This document shows, one piece after another, positions 45,274 to 54,288 of a stretch of DNA of 64,000 nt. Source of the stretch: Tepiditoga spiralis (GTDB taxonomy: Bacteria; Thermotogota; Thermotogae; Petrotogales; Petrotogaceae); assembly GCF_014701195.1 (NCBI RefSeq), contig NZ_AP018712.1, positions 1,630,501 through 1,694,500 on the forward strand, given 5' to 3'. A program made the translations under genes and the position numbers. The notes under the pieces are model-generated. The model made no database searches, was not told the DNA's origin, and worked only from the letters and a program-made list of their open reading frames with translations. How positions within the stretch are numbered: the stretch's first letter is position 1; every line of letters begins with the position of its first letter.

Positions 45274-46914
45274 ATGACAACAGAAGAATTAATAAAAAAT
45301 ATTATTGATCAACTTCAAGAAGGTGTCATTGCAATTGATGAATATGAAAAAATAATATTTATAAATAAATCAGCAAAAGATATTCTTGAATTAGATAACA
45401 AAGAAAAAATATTGGGGAAAAATGTAATTGATGTAGTTCCAAATACTAGGCTTCATGATATTTTAAGAACTGGTGAAAGAGAAATAGATAGATTACAAAA
45501 CTTGGGTAATAAAGTTATTATAACTTCAAGGACGCCTATAAAAAATGATGAAAATGAAGTTATTGCTGCAGTAGCTGTATTTAGAGATGTAACTTCTATA
45601 CAAAAATTAGCAGAAGAAGTTACAAATTTAAAAGAAATAGAAGCATTGTTAACTTCCATAATTGATTATACTTCAGATGCAATTTCTGTTGCAGATCAAG
45701 AAGGAAGAGTAATAATGGTTAACAGAGCTTATACAAAGATAACTGGTTTAACTCCAAGAGAAGTTATAGGAAAACCAGCCACTATTGATATTGCAGAAGG
45801 AGAAAGCTTACATATAAGATGTGCTAAAGAAAAAAAACCTTTATTTAATGTTAAATTAAAAGTTGTTGAAGGGAAAAAAGATGTTATTGCAAGTGTTACT
45901 CCTATTTTCGTTAAAAATGAATTTAGAGGAAGCGTAGCTGTAATACATGATATATCTGAATTAAAAAGGCTTGGAAATGAGCTTGAAGCAACAAAAAGGA
46001 TGTTAAAAAAAGAAAAAGCCAAGTATTCTTTTGAAGATATTGTAGCAAAATCTTTAATAATGCAAAATTCAATAAAACAAGCTCAAAAAGCTGCTCAGTC
46101 TAAAGTAAATGTTTTATTAGTTGGAGAATATGGTGTTGGAAAAGAAGTTATGGCTCAAGCAATTCATAATTCAAGTAGAAGAAAAGATAATCCTTTTTTA
46201 AGAATAAATTTTTCTCTCTTAACAAAAGAAAAACAAATTGATTTGTTATTTGGAGAAAATAGTTATATATATAATGCAGATAAAGGAACTTTATACTTAG
46301 AAAATGTTCATTTAGCATCTTTTGAAACTCAAGAAAAATTATTAAAATTATTAAAAGAAAATGAATTTGATTCAAGATATTTTGATATAAAACCTGATGT
46401 TAAATTTATATTTTCAACAACTGAAAATTTAAGAACACTAGTAACTCTTGGTAAATTTTCAAGAGAATTATATTATAAAATATCTGTAGTTACAATAAAA
46501 ATTCCTCCTTTAAGAGAAAGAAAAGAAGATATACCTCTTATGGCAAAACAAAAATTACATTATTTAAATCAAAAATATGGAAGAATTATCTATGATTTTA
46601 CGGAAGATGCTATAAAAAAACTTATGAACTATAATTGGGGAGGAAATATAAGAGAGTTAGAAAATATAATAGATAGATCATTATTGAATATGGATCCAGA
46701 AGATAAAATAGTAACCTCTTCTCATATTCCAGATATTACAGAAAATAATGATAAAACATATGAAAAATTAAAGGATGCTTTGGAAGAGTATGAAAAAAAA
46801 ATAATAATTGAAACACTTGAAGTTTGTCATGGTAATAAAACAGAAACAGCAAAAAAATTAGGTATTACAGTTAGAAATTTGTATTATAAATTAGATAGAT
46901 ATGGTATAAAATAA
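45274..46914 (+). CDS. PAS-containing NtrC-family-like regulator, GAFTGA-less
   Basis: 546 aa from the ATG at 45274 (GAGGTGG at 45264-45270). It has two PAS domains (about 10-105 and 125-235), an AAA+ domain (about 255-480) and a C-terminal Fis-type HTH (GNKTETAKKLGITVRNLYYKLD). Walker A GEYGVGKE is normal (about 283). The sigma-54 loop GAFTGA is absent: the region reads LLFGENSYIYNADKGTLYLENV. Walker B is LYLENV instead of LFLDEI. It is thus unlikely to drive sigma-54 polymerase and may act on sigma-70 promoters like TyrR. It lies in the run with radical SAM genes and fliJ. Confidence 0.85.
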   Translation: MTTEELIKNIIDQLQEGVIAIDEYEKIIFINKSAKDILELDNKEKILGKNVIDVVPNTRLHDILRTGEREIDRLQNLGNKVIITSRTPIKNDENEVIAAVAVFRDVTSIQKLAEEVTNLKEIEALLTSIIDYTSDAISVADQEGRVIMVNRAYTKITGLTPREVIGKPATIDIAEGESLHIRCAKEKKPLFNVKLKVVEGKKDVIASVTPIFVKNEFRGSVAVIHDISELKRLGNELEATKRMLKKEKAKYSFEDIVAKSLIMQNSIKQAQKAAQSKVNVLLVGEYGVGKEVMAQAIHNSSRRKDNPFLRINFSLLTKEKQIDLLFGENSYIYNADKGTLYLENVHLASFETQEKLLKLLKENEFDSRYFDIKPDVKFIFSTTENLRTLVTLGKFSRELYYKISVVTIKIPPLRERKEDIPLMAKQKLHYLNQKYGRIIYDFTEDAIKKLMNYNWGGNIRELENIIDRSLLNMDPEDKIVTSSHIPDITENNDKTYEKLKDALEEYEKKIIIETLEVCHGNKTETAKKLGITVRNLYYKLDRYGIK

Positions 46915-46927
46915 TGGAGATGATTTA

Positions 46928-47377
46928 ATGAAATTTATCTTTAACCTTCAAAGATTAATGGATTTGAGAAAAAAATTTGAAGAAATGGCAAAAGATGAAT
47001 TTAAAAAAAAGGTTAAAGAAAGAATTGAAGTTGAAGAACAAATAGAACAAATAGATAAAAAAATAGATGGTTTTGTTAGTTCATTTAATAATGAACTAAC
47101 CTATTCAGTATCTCCAATGAGATTTAAACAATTAATAGAATATAGAGAATACTTAAAAAAAGAAAGAGTTAAATTAATAAAACTTTATCAAATAAAGTTA
47201 AGAGAAGAAGAAAGTGCTCGAGAAGATTATCTTGAAGCAAAAAAAGAAAAAGATATATTAGATAAATTAAAACAAAGAAAATTAGAAAATTATAATTATG
47301 AAATGAAGTTATCAGAAATAAAAGAACTCGATGAAATAGCTCAAAAAATGTACGTTCAAAAGAATAAAGAAAAATGA
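46928..47377 (+). CDS. fliJ: Flagellar export protein FliJ
   Basis: 149 aa, almost wholly a long alpha-helical coiled coil. The opening FIFNLQRLMDLRKKFEEMAKDEF matches the FliJ family. FliJ stirs the flagellar type III export ATPase FliI. It is not in a flagellar operon here but 13 nt after the NtrC-like gene. The ribosome site GGAGATGA precedes the ATG. An 11-bp hairpin lies at 47075-47100. Confidence 0.78.
   Translation: MKFIFNLQRLMDLRKKFEEMAKDEFKKKVKERIEVEEQIEQIDKKIDGFVSSFNNELTYSVSPMRFKQLIEYREYLKKERVKLIKLYQIKLREEESAREDYLEAKKEKDILDKLKQRKLENYNYEMKLSEIKELDEIAQKMYVQKNKEK
47075..47100 (+). other. 11-bp perfect hairpin inside fliJ
   Basis: GTTAGTTCATT and exact complement AATGAACTAAC around TAAT. 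It spans the FVSSFNNELT codons, including the less common cta and acc. Confidence 0.5.
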
Positions 47378-47417
47378 TATGAAACTATGTAATTTTTAAT
47401 AAAAAGGGGGAATAAAA

Positions 47418-47855
47418 ATGAGGTGGGTTACAAGAGCACATGTCCATGTAGATAGAGTTGCTTGTCCTTGGTTAATTAAAAGATTTGTTGATGTTAATGC
47501 AGAAATATTTTATGTTGCAAGAGATTTAGTTATGGATATAGCAAAGAAAGAAAATGCTATACCATTTGATGTTAAAGATGTAGAATTAGGTCATAAAGAC
47601 GGTCATTGTACATTTATTTCAATATTAGATAAATATAATTTAAATGATCCTGCACTTAGAGCCTTAGGTGAAGTAGTAAATGCTGCTGATACTGGAAAAA
47701 TTGAAAGCAATCCATATGCACCTGGACTTGAAGCAATAGCAAGAGGATTTTCTTTGATGTTTCCAGATGATTATGAAAACCTTGAAAAACAATTTAAAGT
47801 ATATGATGCATTATATGCTGTATTAAAATTAGAAATGGCTAAAAAAAGTAAATAA
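47418..47855 (+). CDS. ChrB-C-terminal-domain protein (chromate-resistance-related)
   Basis: 145 aa. It matches the domain found at the C-terminus of ChrB: RWVTRAHVHVDRVACPWLIKRFVD, ARDLVMDIAKKENAIPFDV, GHKDGHCTF and ARGFSLMFPDDYENL. Conserved His, Cys and Asp residues suggest metal binding. In this stand-alone form it need not relate to chromate. GGGGGAAT precedes the ATG. The MFS transporter gene follows 9 nt later. Confidence 0.85.
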   Translation: MRWVTRAHVHVDRVACPWLIKRFVDVNAEIFYVARDLVMDIAKKENAIPFDVKDVELGHKDGHCTFISILDKYNLNDPALRALGEVVNAADTGKIESNPYAPGLEAIARGFSLMFPDDYENLEKQFKVYDALYAVLKLEMAKKSK

Positions 47856-47864
47856 TATATTTTT

Positions 47865-49067
47865 ATGAATAATAAAAAAATAAATTTAAAAAATTTTTTT
47901 GCAATTAATAATAGCATTTTTTCTATGCTCATAATGGTTATGTTAGTTGGAATGGGAGAAAAAATGTCTGAAAGATTTCTACCAATTTATTTATTGGCAC
48001 TTGGAGGATCTACAGTTTCAATAGCATTTTTAAATGGTATGGACAATCTTTTGAGTGCCCTTTATTCTTTTCCAGGTGGGTATTTAAGTAATAAAATAGG
48101 ATATAAAAATTCTTTAATAGTTTTTACATTGATAGCTATGATAGGTTATGCTTTAGTTATTATATTTCCAACATGGCAAATAGTTATTTTGGCTGCTTTT
48201 TTATTTATATCTTGGACAGCAATATCTTTACCAGCTGTAATGAGCCTTGTTTCAAATGTTGTTCCTAAAAATAAACGTGCTATGGGAGTGTCTATCCATT
48301 CGCTTGTAAGACGTATTCCAATGGCTTTAGGACCTATAGTTGGTGGAAGCCTTATGAGTATTTATGGAACAATAAAAGGTATGAGAATAGCTTTTATTAT
48401 AGCTTTAATTTTTGCCTTTATATCAATAATAATAGTTTATTTTTTTGTTGAAGATAAGCAAAAAAATAAAGAATCAATTAAATTTTTAGATATGCTAAAA
48501 AACATTAAAGGTAATTTAAAAATCTTATTGATATCAGATATTTTAATAAGATTTGCAGAACAAATTCCTTATGCATTTGTTGTTGTATGGGTAGTTGAAA
48601 ATAATGGATTAACTACTATAGACTTTGGTATTTTAACTACAATTGAAATGATAACTTCTGTAATAATATATATTCCAGTTGCATATTTTGCAGATAAAAA
48701 TAGTAAAAAGCCATTTGTATTAACTACATTTATATTTTTTACATTATTTCCATTAGTATTAATTTTTTCAAAAAGCTTTAAAATACTTATTTTTGCTTTT
48801 ATTATAAGGGGATTAAAAGAATTTGGAGAGCCTACAAGAAAATCTATGATAATGGATTTTTCACCTGAAGATGAGAAAGCTGGAACTTTTGGAATTTATT
48901 ATCTTATAAGAGATGTTATTGTTTCAATAGCTGTATTTATGAGTGCTTTTTTATGGAATATTTCTCCAGTAGTTAATTTTTTAGTAGCTTTTTTATTTGG
49001 TTTATTAGGAACAATATATTTTGCTATATTTGGAAAAGATTATAAAAATTTAATAAATAATAAATAG
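47865..49067 (+). CDS. MFS transporter
   Basis: 400 aa with about twelve membrane helices. The MFS loop motif after TM2 is GGYLSNKIGYKNSL, and DKNSKKPF forms the equivalent in the second half. RAMGVSIHSLVRRIPMALGPIVGG fits drug- or metal-efflux-like carriers. No ribosome site is evident before the ATG at 47865, suggesting coupling to the ChrB-domain gene 9 nt upstream. Substrate unknown; the pair resembles an anion or metal-stress unit by context only. Confidence 0.85.
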   Translation: MNNKKINLKNFFAINNSIFSMLIMVMLVGMGEKMSERFLPIYLLALGGSTVSIAFLNGMDNLLSALYSFPGGYLSNKIGYKNSLIVFTLIAMIGYALVIIFPTWQIVILAAFLFISWTAISLPAVMSLVSNVVPKNKRAMGVSIHSLVRRIPMALGPIVGGSLMSIYGTIKGMRIAFIIALIFAFISIIIVYFFVEDKQKNKESIKFLDMLKNIKGNLKILLISDILIRFAEQIPYAFVVVWVVENNGLTTIDFGILTTIEMITSVIIYIPVAYFADKNSKKPFVLTTFIFFTLFPLVLIFSKSFKILIFAFIIRGLKEFGEPTRKSMIMDFSPEDEKAGTFGIYYLIRDVIVSIAVFMSAFLWNISPVVNFLVAFLFGLLGTIYFAIFGKDYKNLINNK

Positions 49068-49087
49068 CAGCTAGGCTGCTATTTATT
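49059..49087. terminator. Hairpin between MFS gene and glnA (bidirectional)
   Basis: AATAAATAGCAGC / GCTGCTATTTATT perfect 13-bp stem with TAG loop between convergent genes. T-runs are short, so efficiency is uncertain. Confidence 0.65.
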
Positions 49088-50441
49088 AGAAATATAATTC
49101 AAATTCTTGTGGTGTTGGTGCATTGTATACATATGCTGCTTCTTCTTTCTTTAATTTTATCCAGTCTTTTATTAATCCTTCTGGAAATACTTTTAAAAGA
49201 TATTCTTTATCTTTTTCTAAGCCTTCGAGAACTTTTTCAAGATTCAATGGAAAGATCATATCTGATTTTTCTTCAGCAGAATGATATCCTTTATCTACTG
49301 GAGATTCCTTCTTATTAATACCATCTACTCCAGCAAGAACCATAGCAGATGCCATATAATAAATATTGGCAGTTGCATCGCCAGTTCTATATTCAATTCT
49401 TATGTCTTTACCTTTTAAATATCCAGGTATTCTTATTGCTGCACTTCTACTACCCTTTGCAAAAGTTGCACTTATTGGAGCTTCGTAACCAGGTACCAAT
49501 CTTCTAAATGAATTTGTACTTGGATTTGTAAAAGCAAGTAATGAACCTGTTAAACTATGATCTAAAAGTCCACAAGTATAATAAAGAGCAGTTTCACTTA
49601 ATCCATGAAGAGCATCGCCTGTAAATATAGATTCTCCATTTTTTTCTAAGAATTGATGTACGTGCATACCGTTTCCAGGCATTTTATACATTGGTTTTGG
49701 CATAAAAGTTACGTATAATCCCATTTCATTTGCTATATTTTTTATTATCCATTTTGCAAGACTAACATTATCTGCTACTTTTAAAAGGCTCATAAAGTTT
49801 AATTCTATTTCAAGTTGAGCAAGGCCTACTTCATGATGATGATACTTCACTGGTATATTTGCTTTTTCTAATGTAGAAACAACATTATTTCTAAAAGAAA
49901 AATATTTTTCTTTTGGATAGAGTCCATGATATCCTTTTTTTAATCCCATTCTTGGAGAAAGATTATAATTATCTCCTAATCCTTCTTCACTTTCTAATGA
50001 ATAATAAGAATGATCTTCACTCGTTGAGTATTCTACATTATCGAAAACATACATTTCTAATTCAACGAGCATTTTTGCATCATCTGCAATATTATTATCT
50101 TTTAAGTATTTTTGAGTTAATTTTACAATATTTCTTGGATATTGTTCAAAAATATTGCCAGTAAATGGATCTTCAACATTACATAACACATGTAATATAT
50201 TGAATTCATCTTTTATTTCTAAGAAAGCAGTATCCATATCAGGAATTGCTACCATATCAGATTTGTTTACGTGTGCGAATCCAAAATTTGAAGCATCAAA
50301 TCCAATTCCTTCATTAAAAATTTTCTTAGAAATATAACCTTTTGGTATTGAGACATGATGAATATTTCCAGAGATATCCAACATCATTAAATCTAAAAAA
50401 TCAATTTTTGAAATATCTCCATTATATTTCTGTAAGTTCAT
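49086..50441 (-). CDS. glnA: Glutamine synthetase, type I
   Basis: 451 aa. It makes glutamine from glutamate, ammonia and ATP. Motifs are MPGNGMHVHQFL (replacing the common NGSGMHxHQ), NPSTNSFRRLVPGYEAP, RSAAIRIP and RIEYRTGDATANIY. The adenylylation motif NLYDLP of the beta subtype is absent, so control is probably by feedback. The N-terminal beta-grasp has DLMMLDISGNIHHVSIP. GGGGGTA lies upstream of the ATG. It is a single-gene unit with a strong promoter. Confidence 0.93.
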   Translation of the reverse strand: MNLQKYNGDISKIDFLDLMMLDISGNIHHVSIPKGYISKKIFNEGIGFDASNFGFAHVNKSDMVAIPDMDTAFLEIKDEFNILHVLCNVEDPFTGNIFEQYPRNIVKLTQKYLKDNNIADDAKMLVELEMYVFDNVEYSTSEDHSYYSLESEEGLGDNYNLSPRMGLKKGYHGLYPKEKYFSFRNNVVSTLEKANIPVKYHHHEVGLAQLEIELNFMSLLKVADNVSLAKWIIKNIANEMGLYVTFMPKPMYKMPGNGMHVHQFLEKNGESIFTGDALHGLSETALYYTCGLLDHSLTGSLLAFTNPSTNSFRRLVPGYEAPISATFAKGSRSAAIRIPGYLKGKDIRIEYRTGDATANIYYMASAMVLAGVDGINKKESPVDKGYHSAEEKSDMIFPLNLEKVLEGLEKDKEYLLKVFPEGLIKDWIKLKKEEAAYVYNAPTPQEFELYF

Positions 50442-50478
50442 TTTATTACCCCCAAAATAGTGAATTTTTTCTACAGAG

Positions 50479-50507
50479 ATTCTATCACTAATTATTTTTA
50501 ATGTCTA
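50479..50507 (-). promoter_or_regulatory. Promoter of glnA
   Basis: Minus strand: TAGACA (50507-50502), 17-bp spacer, TAGAAT (50484-50479) preceded by TGA as extended -10. Five of six matches at both hexamers. Confidence 0.7.
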
Positions 50508-50577
50508 ATCTATTTAAAGATATTTCAAAGATTTGAGAGCAATTTAATAAGGGATATTGAAAAAAATTTCATATTGT

Positions 50578-51426
50578 CTAACAATTAATAATTTTATTAT
50601 CTATTAATCTTGTTTTTCCAAAATATACGGCTAAAGCAATTATAATTTTTTTGTTTTTTACATCAATTAAAGGTTTTAACTCATCTTCTTCTCTAATTTC
50701 AATATAATCAATTTTAGCAAGGGGATAATTTTTAAAATTTTTTTCCATCATAGAAATTAATTCTTTAACATTTGTTATTCCATTTTTTATTGATTTTTCT
50801 GCAAGAGATAAGGAATTGCTTAAAGATAAAGCTTGTTTTCTTTCTTCTTCGTTTAAATAAATATTTCTTGAACTTTTTGCAAGCCCATCTTTTTCTCTTA
50901 TTATAGGCATTTCTACGAGTTCAACGTCCATATTTAAATCTCTTACCATTTTTCTTAAAACTCTAAATTGTTGAGCATCTTTTTGACCAAAATAAGCTTT
51001 TGTTGGTTTAACTATATTAAAGAGTCTATTTACTATTGTAGTTACGCCTCTAAAGTGTGTAGGTCTGGAAGCACCACAAAGCCCTTTACTTAAAATAGTT
51101 TCTTCAACATATGTTGAATAATTTTCTGGATACATTTCATTTGGTTCTGGATTGAAAATATAGTCTACGTTGTATGGTTTTAATAAATTTTCATCTCTTT
51201 CTAAATCTCTTGGATATTTATCTAAGTCTTCATTAGGTGAAAATTGAGTAGGATTTACAAAGATACTAACTATTACTATATCATTTTCACTTCTTGCTTT
51301 TTCTACAAGAGATAAATGACCTTCATGTAAGTATCCCATAGTTGGAACAAAACCAATACTTTTTTTATCTAATACTAATTTTTTAGATATTTTCTTCATT
51401 TCTGAAATATTTTTTATAACTTTCAT
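50578..51426 (-). CDS. panC: Pantothenate synthetase (pantoate-beta-alanine ligase)
   Basis: 282 aa. The ATP-binding signature is [15 protein letters not shown] (HxGH type), then [27 protein letters not shown] and [17 protein letters not shown] is the KMSKS-like loop. It condenses pantoate and beta-alanine. GAGGTGG precedes the ATG. It lies 17 nt downstream of the GH114 gene. coaX, the next enzyme of the CoA route, is encoded 2 kb away on the other strand; panB is not in the window. Confidence 0.96.
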   Translation of the reverse strand: MKVIKNISEMKKISKKLVLDKKSIGFVPTMGYLHEGHLSLVEKARSENDIVIVSIFVNPTQFSPNEDLDKYPRDLERDENLLKPYNVDYIFNPEPNEMYPENYSTYVEETILSKGLCGASRPTHFRGVTTIVNRLFNIVKPTKAYFGQKDAQQFRVLRKMVRDLNMDVELVEMPIIREKDGLAKSSRNIYLNEEERKQALSLSNSLSLAEKSIKNGITNVKELISMMEKNFKNYPLAKIDYIEIREEDELKPLIDVKNKKIIIALAVYFGKTRLIDNKIINC

Positions 51427-51443
51427 AAAATACCACCTCTTTA

Positions 51444-52355
51444 TTATTTATAATATTTCAACGCATTAGAAATATTGTTTAATTCTTGATTAATATTTGC
51501 AGGATATCCCAAAAAATTATATTTTTTACATAGATTTATAAAATTTAATATAATATTTTTATTTGGAGATATAGGATTATATACATAATCAGTTACAAGA
51601 ATAAATTTTCCAGAATTTTTTATTTTTAATATATAATTTAAGCGAGATTCTACATATTTTTTTGAATTTTTATTTGTTTTATAATAAAATAAATCTTCAA
51701 CCCCAAGTCCAGAAATAGTGTTTAAATATTTATTATTATAATCATATTTTAAAATTGATTCTCCGTTTTGAGGAACGATTAAAAAGTTTTTATTTTTTTT
51801 TCGTGCATATTCTGCAATTTCAATTACAAATTTAATCATTTCATGAGCAATTTTTTCTGTATTATATCCTTTTTCTGAAAAATAGTAATATCCGTCTATT
51901 ATATCTAAATACACACCAGAAAATCCTTGAGAAATAATTTTATCTAAATAATTAAATATAATCTTCTTCCAACTTTTATCCCAATATTTAACTTTATAAT
52001 TTCCAGTCCAACGAGGATTTTCATTATCTATCCAATCAGGAAGATCATCATACCAGGAATTTTTCCAATAATATCTATAATCTTCTGCTTCACCTATACT
52101 TAAATAAGCTAATGGTTTTATATTTAGAGTTTTTAAAGTTTTAATTTCAGTATAAGTAAATTTTTTTTCATCACTTCCATCTTTAGAATAATCTATTACT
52201 AGAAATTTTGGAGTATAATAATTAGTAATTTTGTTTAAATTAATATCAGTTAATTGATATATAAATGGAACATATAATTTTTTTGAATTAAATGAAAATG
52301 TGAAAATAGATAGTGTTATAAAAAATACAAAAAGTGTTTTTGATATTTTTATCAC
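51444..52355 (-). CDS. Secreted GH114 / TM1410-like putative endo-alpha-1,4-polygalactosaminidase
   Basis: 303 aa. The signal peptide is at about residues 1-23 ([17 protein letters not shown]). A TIM-barrel follows with family motifs: [42 protein letters not shown], and [14 protein letters not shown], with the catalytic-type acids in EAEDY and LDIID. This family hydrolyses galactosaminoglycan-type polymers; the true substrate here may be a surface polysaccharide. GAGGTGA precedes the ATG. It is co-transcribed with panC. Confidence 0.85.
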   Translation of the reverse strand: MIKISKTLFVFFITLSIFTFSFNSKKLYVPFIYQLTDINLNKITNYYTPKFLVIDYSKDGSDEKKFTYTEIKTLKTLNIKPLAYLSIGEAEDYRYYWKNSWYDDLPDWIDNENPRWTGNYKVKYWDKSWKKIIFNYLDKIISQGFSGVYLDIIDGYYYFSEKGYNTEKIAHEMIKFVIEIAEYARKKNKNFLIVPQNGESILKYDYNNKYLNTISGLGVEDLFYYKTNKNSKKYVESRLNYILKIKNSGKFILVTDYVYNPISPNKNIILNFINLCKKYNFLGYPANINQELNNISNALKYYK

Positions 52356-52495
52356 CTCATTTTTTATTTCAATATATTATACTCTAAAAATAACAATTTT
52401 TTTGATATTAAAATTTCATCTTAAAGATACTTTTACATAAATTATATACTTTTTTTGATAGAATTGATTGTAAAGAATATGGAGGGTAAATTATT

Positions 52496-53503
52496 ATGAC
52501 AAAAATATTTAATATTGATTCTTTAAATTTAAATAATGATAAATTAAAAGAAGCAGGATTAGCTTTGAAAAATGGTAAAACTGTAATTTTTCCAACAGAA
52601 ACTGTTTATGGGCTTGGTGCAAATGGTTTAGATGAAACAGCAATAAAAAAAATTTATAAAGCTAAGGGAAGACCATCTGATAACCCTTTGATATTACATC
52701 TTTCAAATGTTGAAGATATAAAAAAATATGCTTATATAAATGAAGAATTATTAAATAAAATAAAAAAAATAACTCCAGGACCAATAACTTTTGTTTTAAT
52801 AAAAAAAGAAATAGTTCCAGATATAGTCACTGCTAATAGAGAAACTGTTGCTATAAGAATACCGGCTCATCCAATAGCAAGAGAATTAATAAAAAATGCA
52901 GGAGTTCCAATTGCAGCTCCAAGTGCAAACATTTCAGGAAAGCCGAGTTTAACAAGATCTAAAGATGTTATTGAAGAGATGAATAATCGAGTTGATTATA
53001 TTATTACTTCAGATGATCCTGATTTTGGATTGGAATCTACAGTTATAGATTTAACTAAAAAAAATGTAGTTTTATTGAGACCAGGCCCTATATCTCCTGA
53101 AAAATTAAAAGATATTTTTGGAAAGATTGAAGTTCCAGATTTTATTTATGGTAAAAAAGAAGCTGATATAGCAATAGCTCCAGGTATGAAATATAGGCAT
53201 TATTCTCCTGAGAAACCAGTTATTTTGGTAAAAGATTTTTCTAAAGATTTTAAAAATGATATAAAAAATTTTAAGAAACCTGTTTTTTTTATTTTGAAAG
53301 AAAATTTAAAATTTATAAAAAATGATGGGTTTGATTATGAAATAATAGACAAAAATTATTTTGAATTTGCAGTGAAATTATTTGCACTTTTAAGAAAGTA
53401 TGATAAAACACATGATGCTATTATAATTGAAAGTTTAAAAGATGAAGGGATAGGTATTGCTATCATGAATAGATTAAGAAAAGCTGCTTCTAAAATAATA
53501 TAA
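52496..53503 (+). CDS. sua5: Threonylcarbamoyl-AMP synthase (Sua5 type)
   Basis: 335 aa: a YrdC domain (about 15-205, GKTVIFPTETVYGLGANG, KIYKAKGRPSDNPLILH, APSANISGKPSLT) plus the C-terminal Sua5 domain joined by a linker with PGMKYRHYSP. It makes threonylcarbamoyl-adenylate for t6A37 modification of ANN-decoding tRNAs. GGAGGG precedes the ATG. An extended -10 (TGATAGAAT) lies at 52456-52464. It is first gene of the sua5-coaX-radical SAM run. Confidence 0.94.
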   Translation: MTKIFNIDSLNLNNDKLKEAGLALKNGKTVIFPTETVYGLGANGLDETAIKKIYKAKGRPSDNPLILHLSNVEDIKKYAYINEELLNKIKKITPGPITFVLIKKEIVPDIVTANRETVAIRIPAHPIARELIKNAGVPIAAPSANISGKPSLTRSKDVIEEMNNRVDYIITSDDPDFGLESTVIDLTKKNVVLLRPGPISPEKLKDIFGKIEVPDFIYGKKEADIAIAPGMKYRHYSPEKPVILVKDFSKDFKNDIKNFKKPVFFILKENLKFIKNDGFDYEIIDKNYFEFAVKLFALLRKYDKTHDAIIIESLKDEGIGIAIMNRLRKAASKII

Positions 53504-53514
53504 AGAGGTGAAAT

Positions 53515-54288
53515 ATGGAGCTTTTATTTGATGTTGGAAATACACACACAGTTGTTGGTTATTGTAATAATAATGATTTTAAAATATGGAGAATTGGTAC
53601 TAAAAACATTGAAAGTGAAGATGAACTATTTTCAAAATTATACAATATTTTTAAGTTTAATAAAATAAATATGGAAGAAATAAAAGATGTAGGTATTTCT
53701 TCAGTTGTACCTTCAAAAAATTTTATATTTCAAAATTTTGTTAGAAAATACTTTAATACAGAGTTATGCTTTGTGAATGCTCAAACTAAAGTATTAAAAA
53801 TACAATATTTAGTTGATTATCCAAATGAGGTTGGGGCTGATAGAATTTCAAATATAATCGCATCAAAAAAAGAATATGGTAACAATGTTATTGCAATAGA
53901 TTTTGGAACTGCTATAACAATAGATGTTTTAAAAGAAGGAAATTTTATTGGTGGATCAATAATTCCTGGTTTTAAAACTTCTATGCTTGCTTTATTTTCC
54001 AATACAGCAAAGTTACCTCAAGTAGAATTAAAAGTTCCAAAATATTCAATAGGTAAAAATACTATTGATAATATACAAATAGGAGTATTAAAGACAACTC
54101 TATTTGGAATAGAAAGAATTATTGAAGAAATAAAAAGAGAAACTAATACGGATTATAAGATAGTAACAACCGGTGGAATGGGAAAATCATTAAAAAAATT
54201 TTCTAAATCTTTTGAAAATTATGATTCGAACCTTACTTTAAAAGGAATTTTATATTATTTAAAAGAAATAAAAAGAGGTGAAAAATGA
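53515..54288 (+). CDS. coaX: Type III pantothenate kinase
   Basis: 257 aa. The ASKHA-fold phosphate motif DVGNTHTVVG is at the N-terminus. GADRISNIIASKKEYG and AIDFGTAITIDVL carry the catalytic Asp, followed by GGSIIPGFKTSMLALFSNTAKLP and TGGMGKSL. It phosphorylates pantothenate, is insensitive to CoA and needs a monovalent cation, as known of the family. GAGGTGA precedes the ATG. It ends in an ATGA overlap with the radical SAM gene. Confidence 0.96.
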   Translation: MELLFDVGNTHTVVGYCNNNDFKIWRIGTKNIESEDELFSKLYNIFKFNKINMEEIKDVGISSVVPSKNFIFQNFVRKYFNTELCFVNAQTKVLKIQYLVDYPNEVGADRISNIIASKKEYGNNVIAIDFGTAITIDVLKEGNFIGGSIIPGFKTSMLALFSNTAKLPQVELKVPKYSIGKNTIDNIQIGVLKTTLFGIERIIEEIKRETNTDYKIVTTGGMGKSLKKFSKSFENYDSNLTLKGILYYLKEIKRGEK

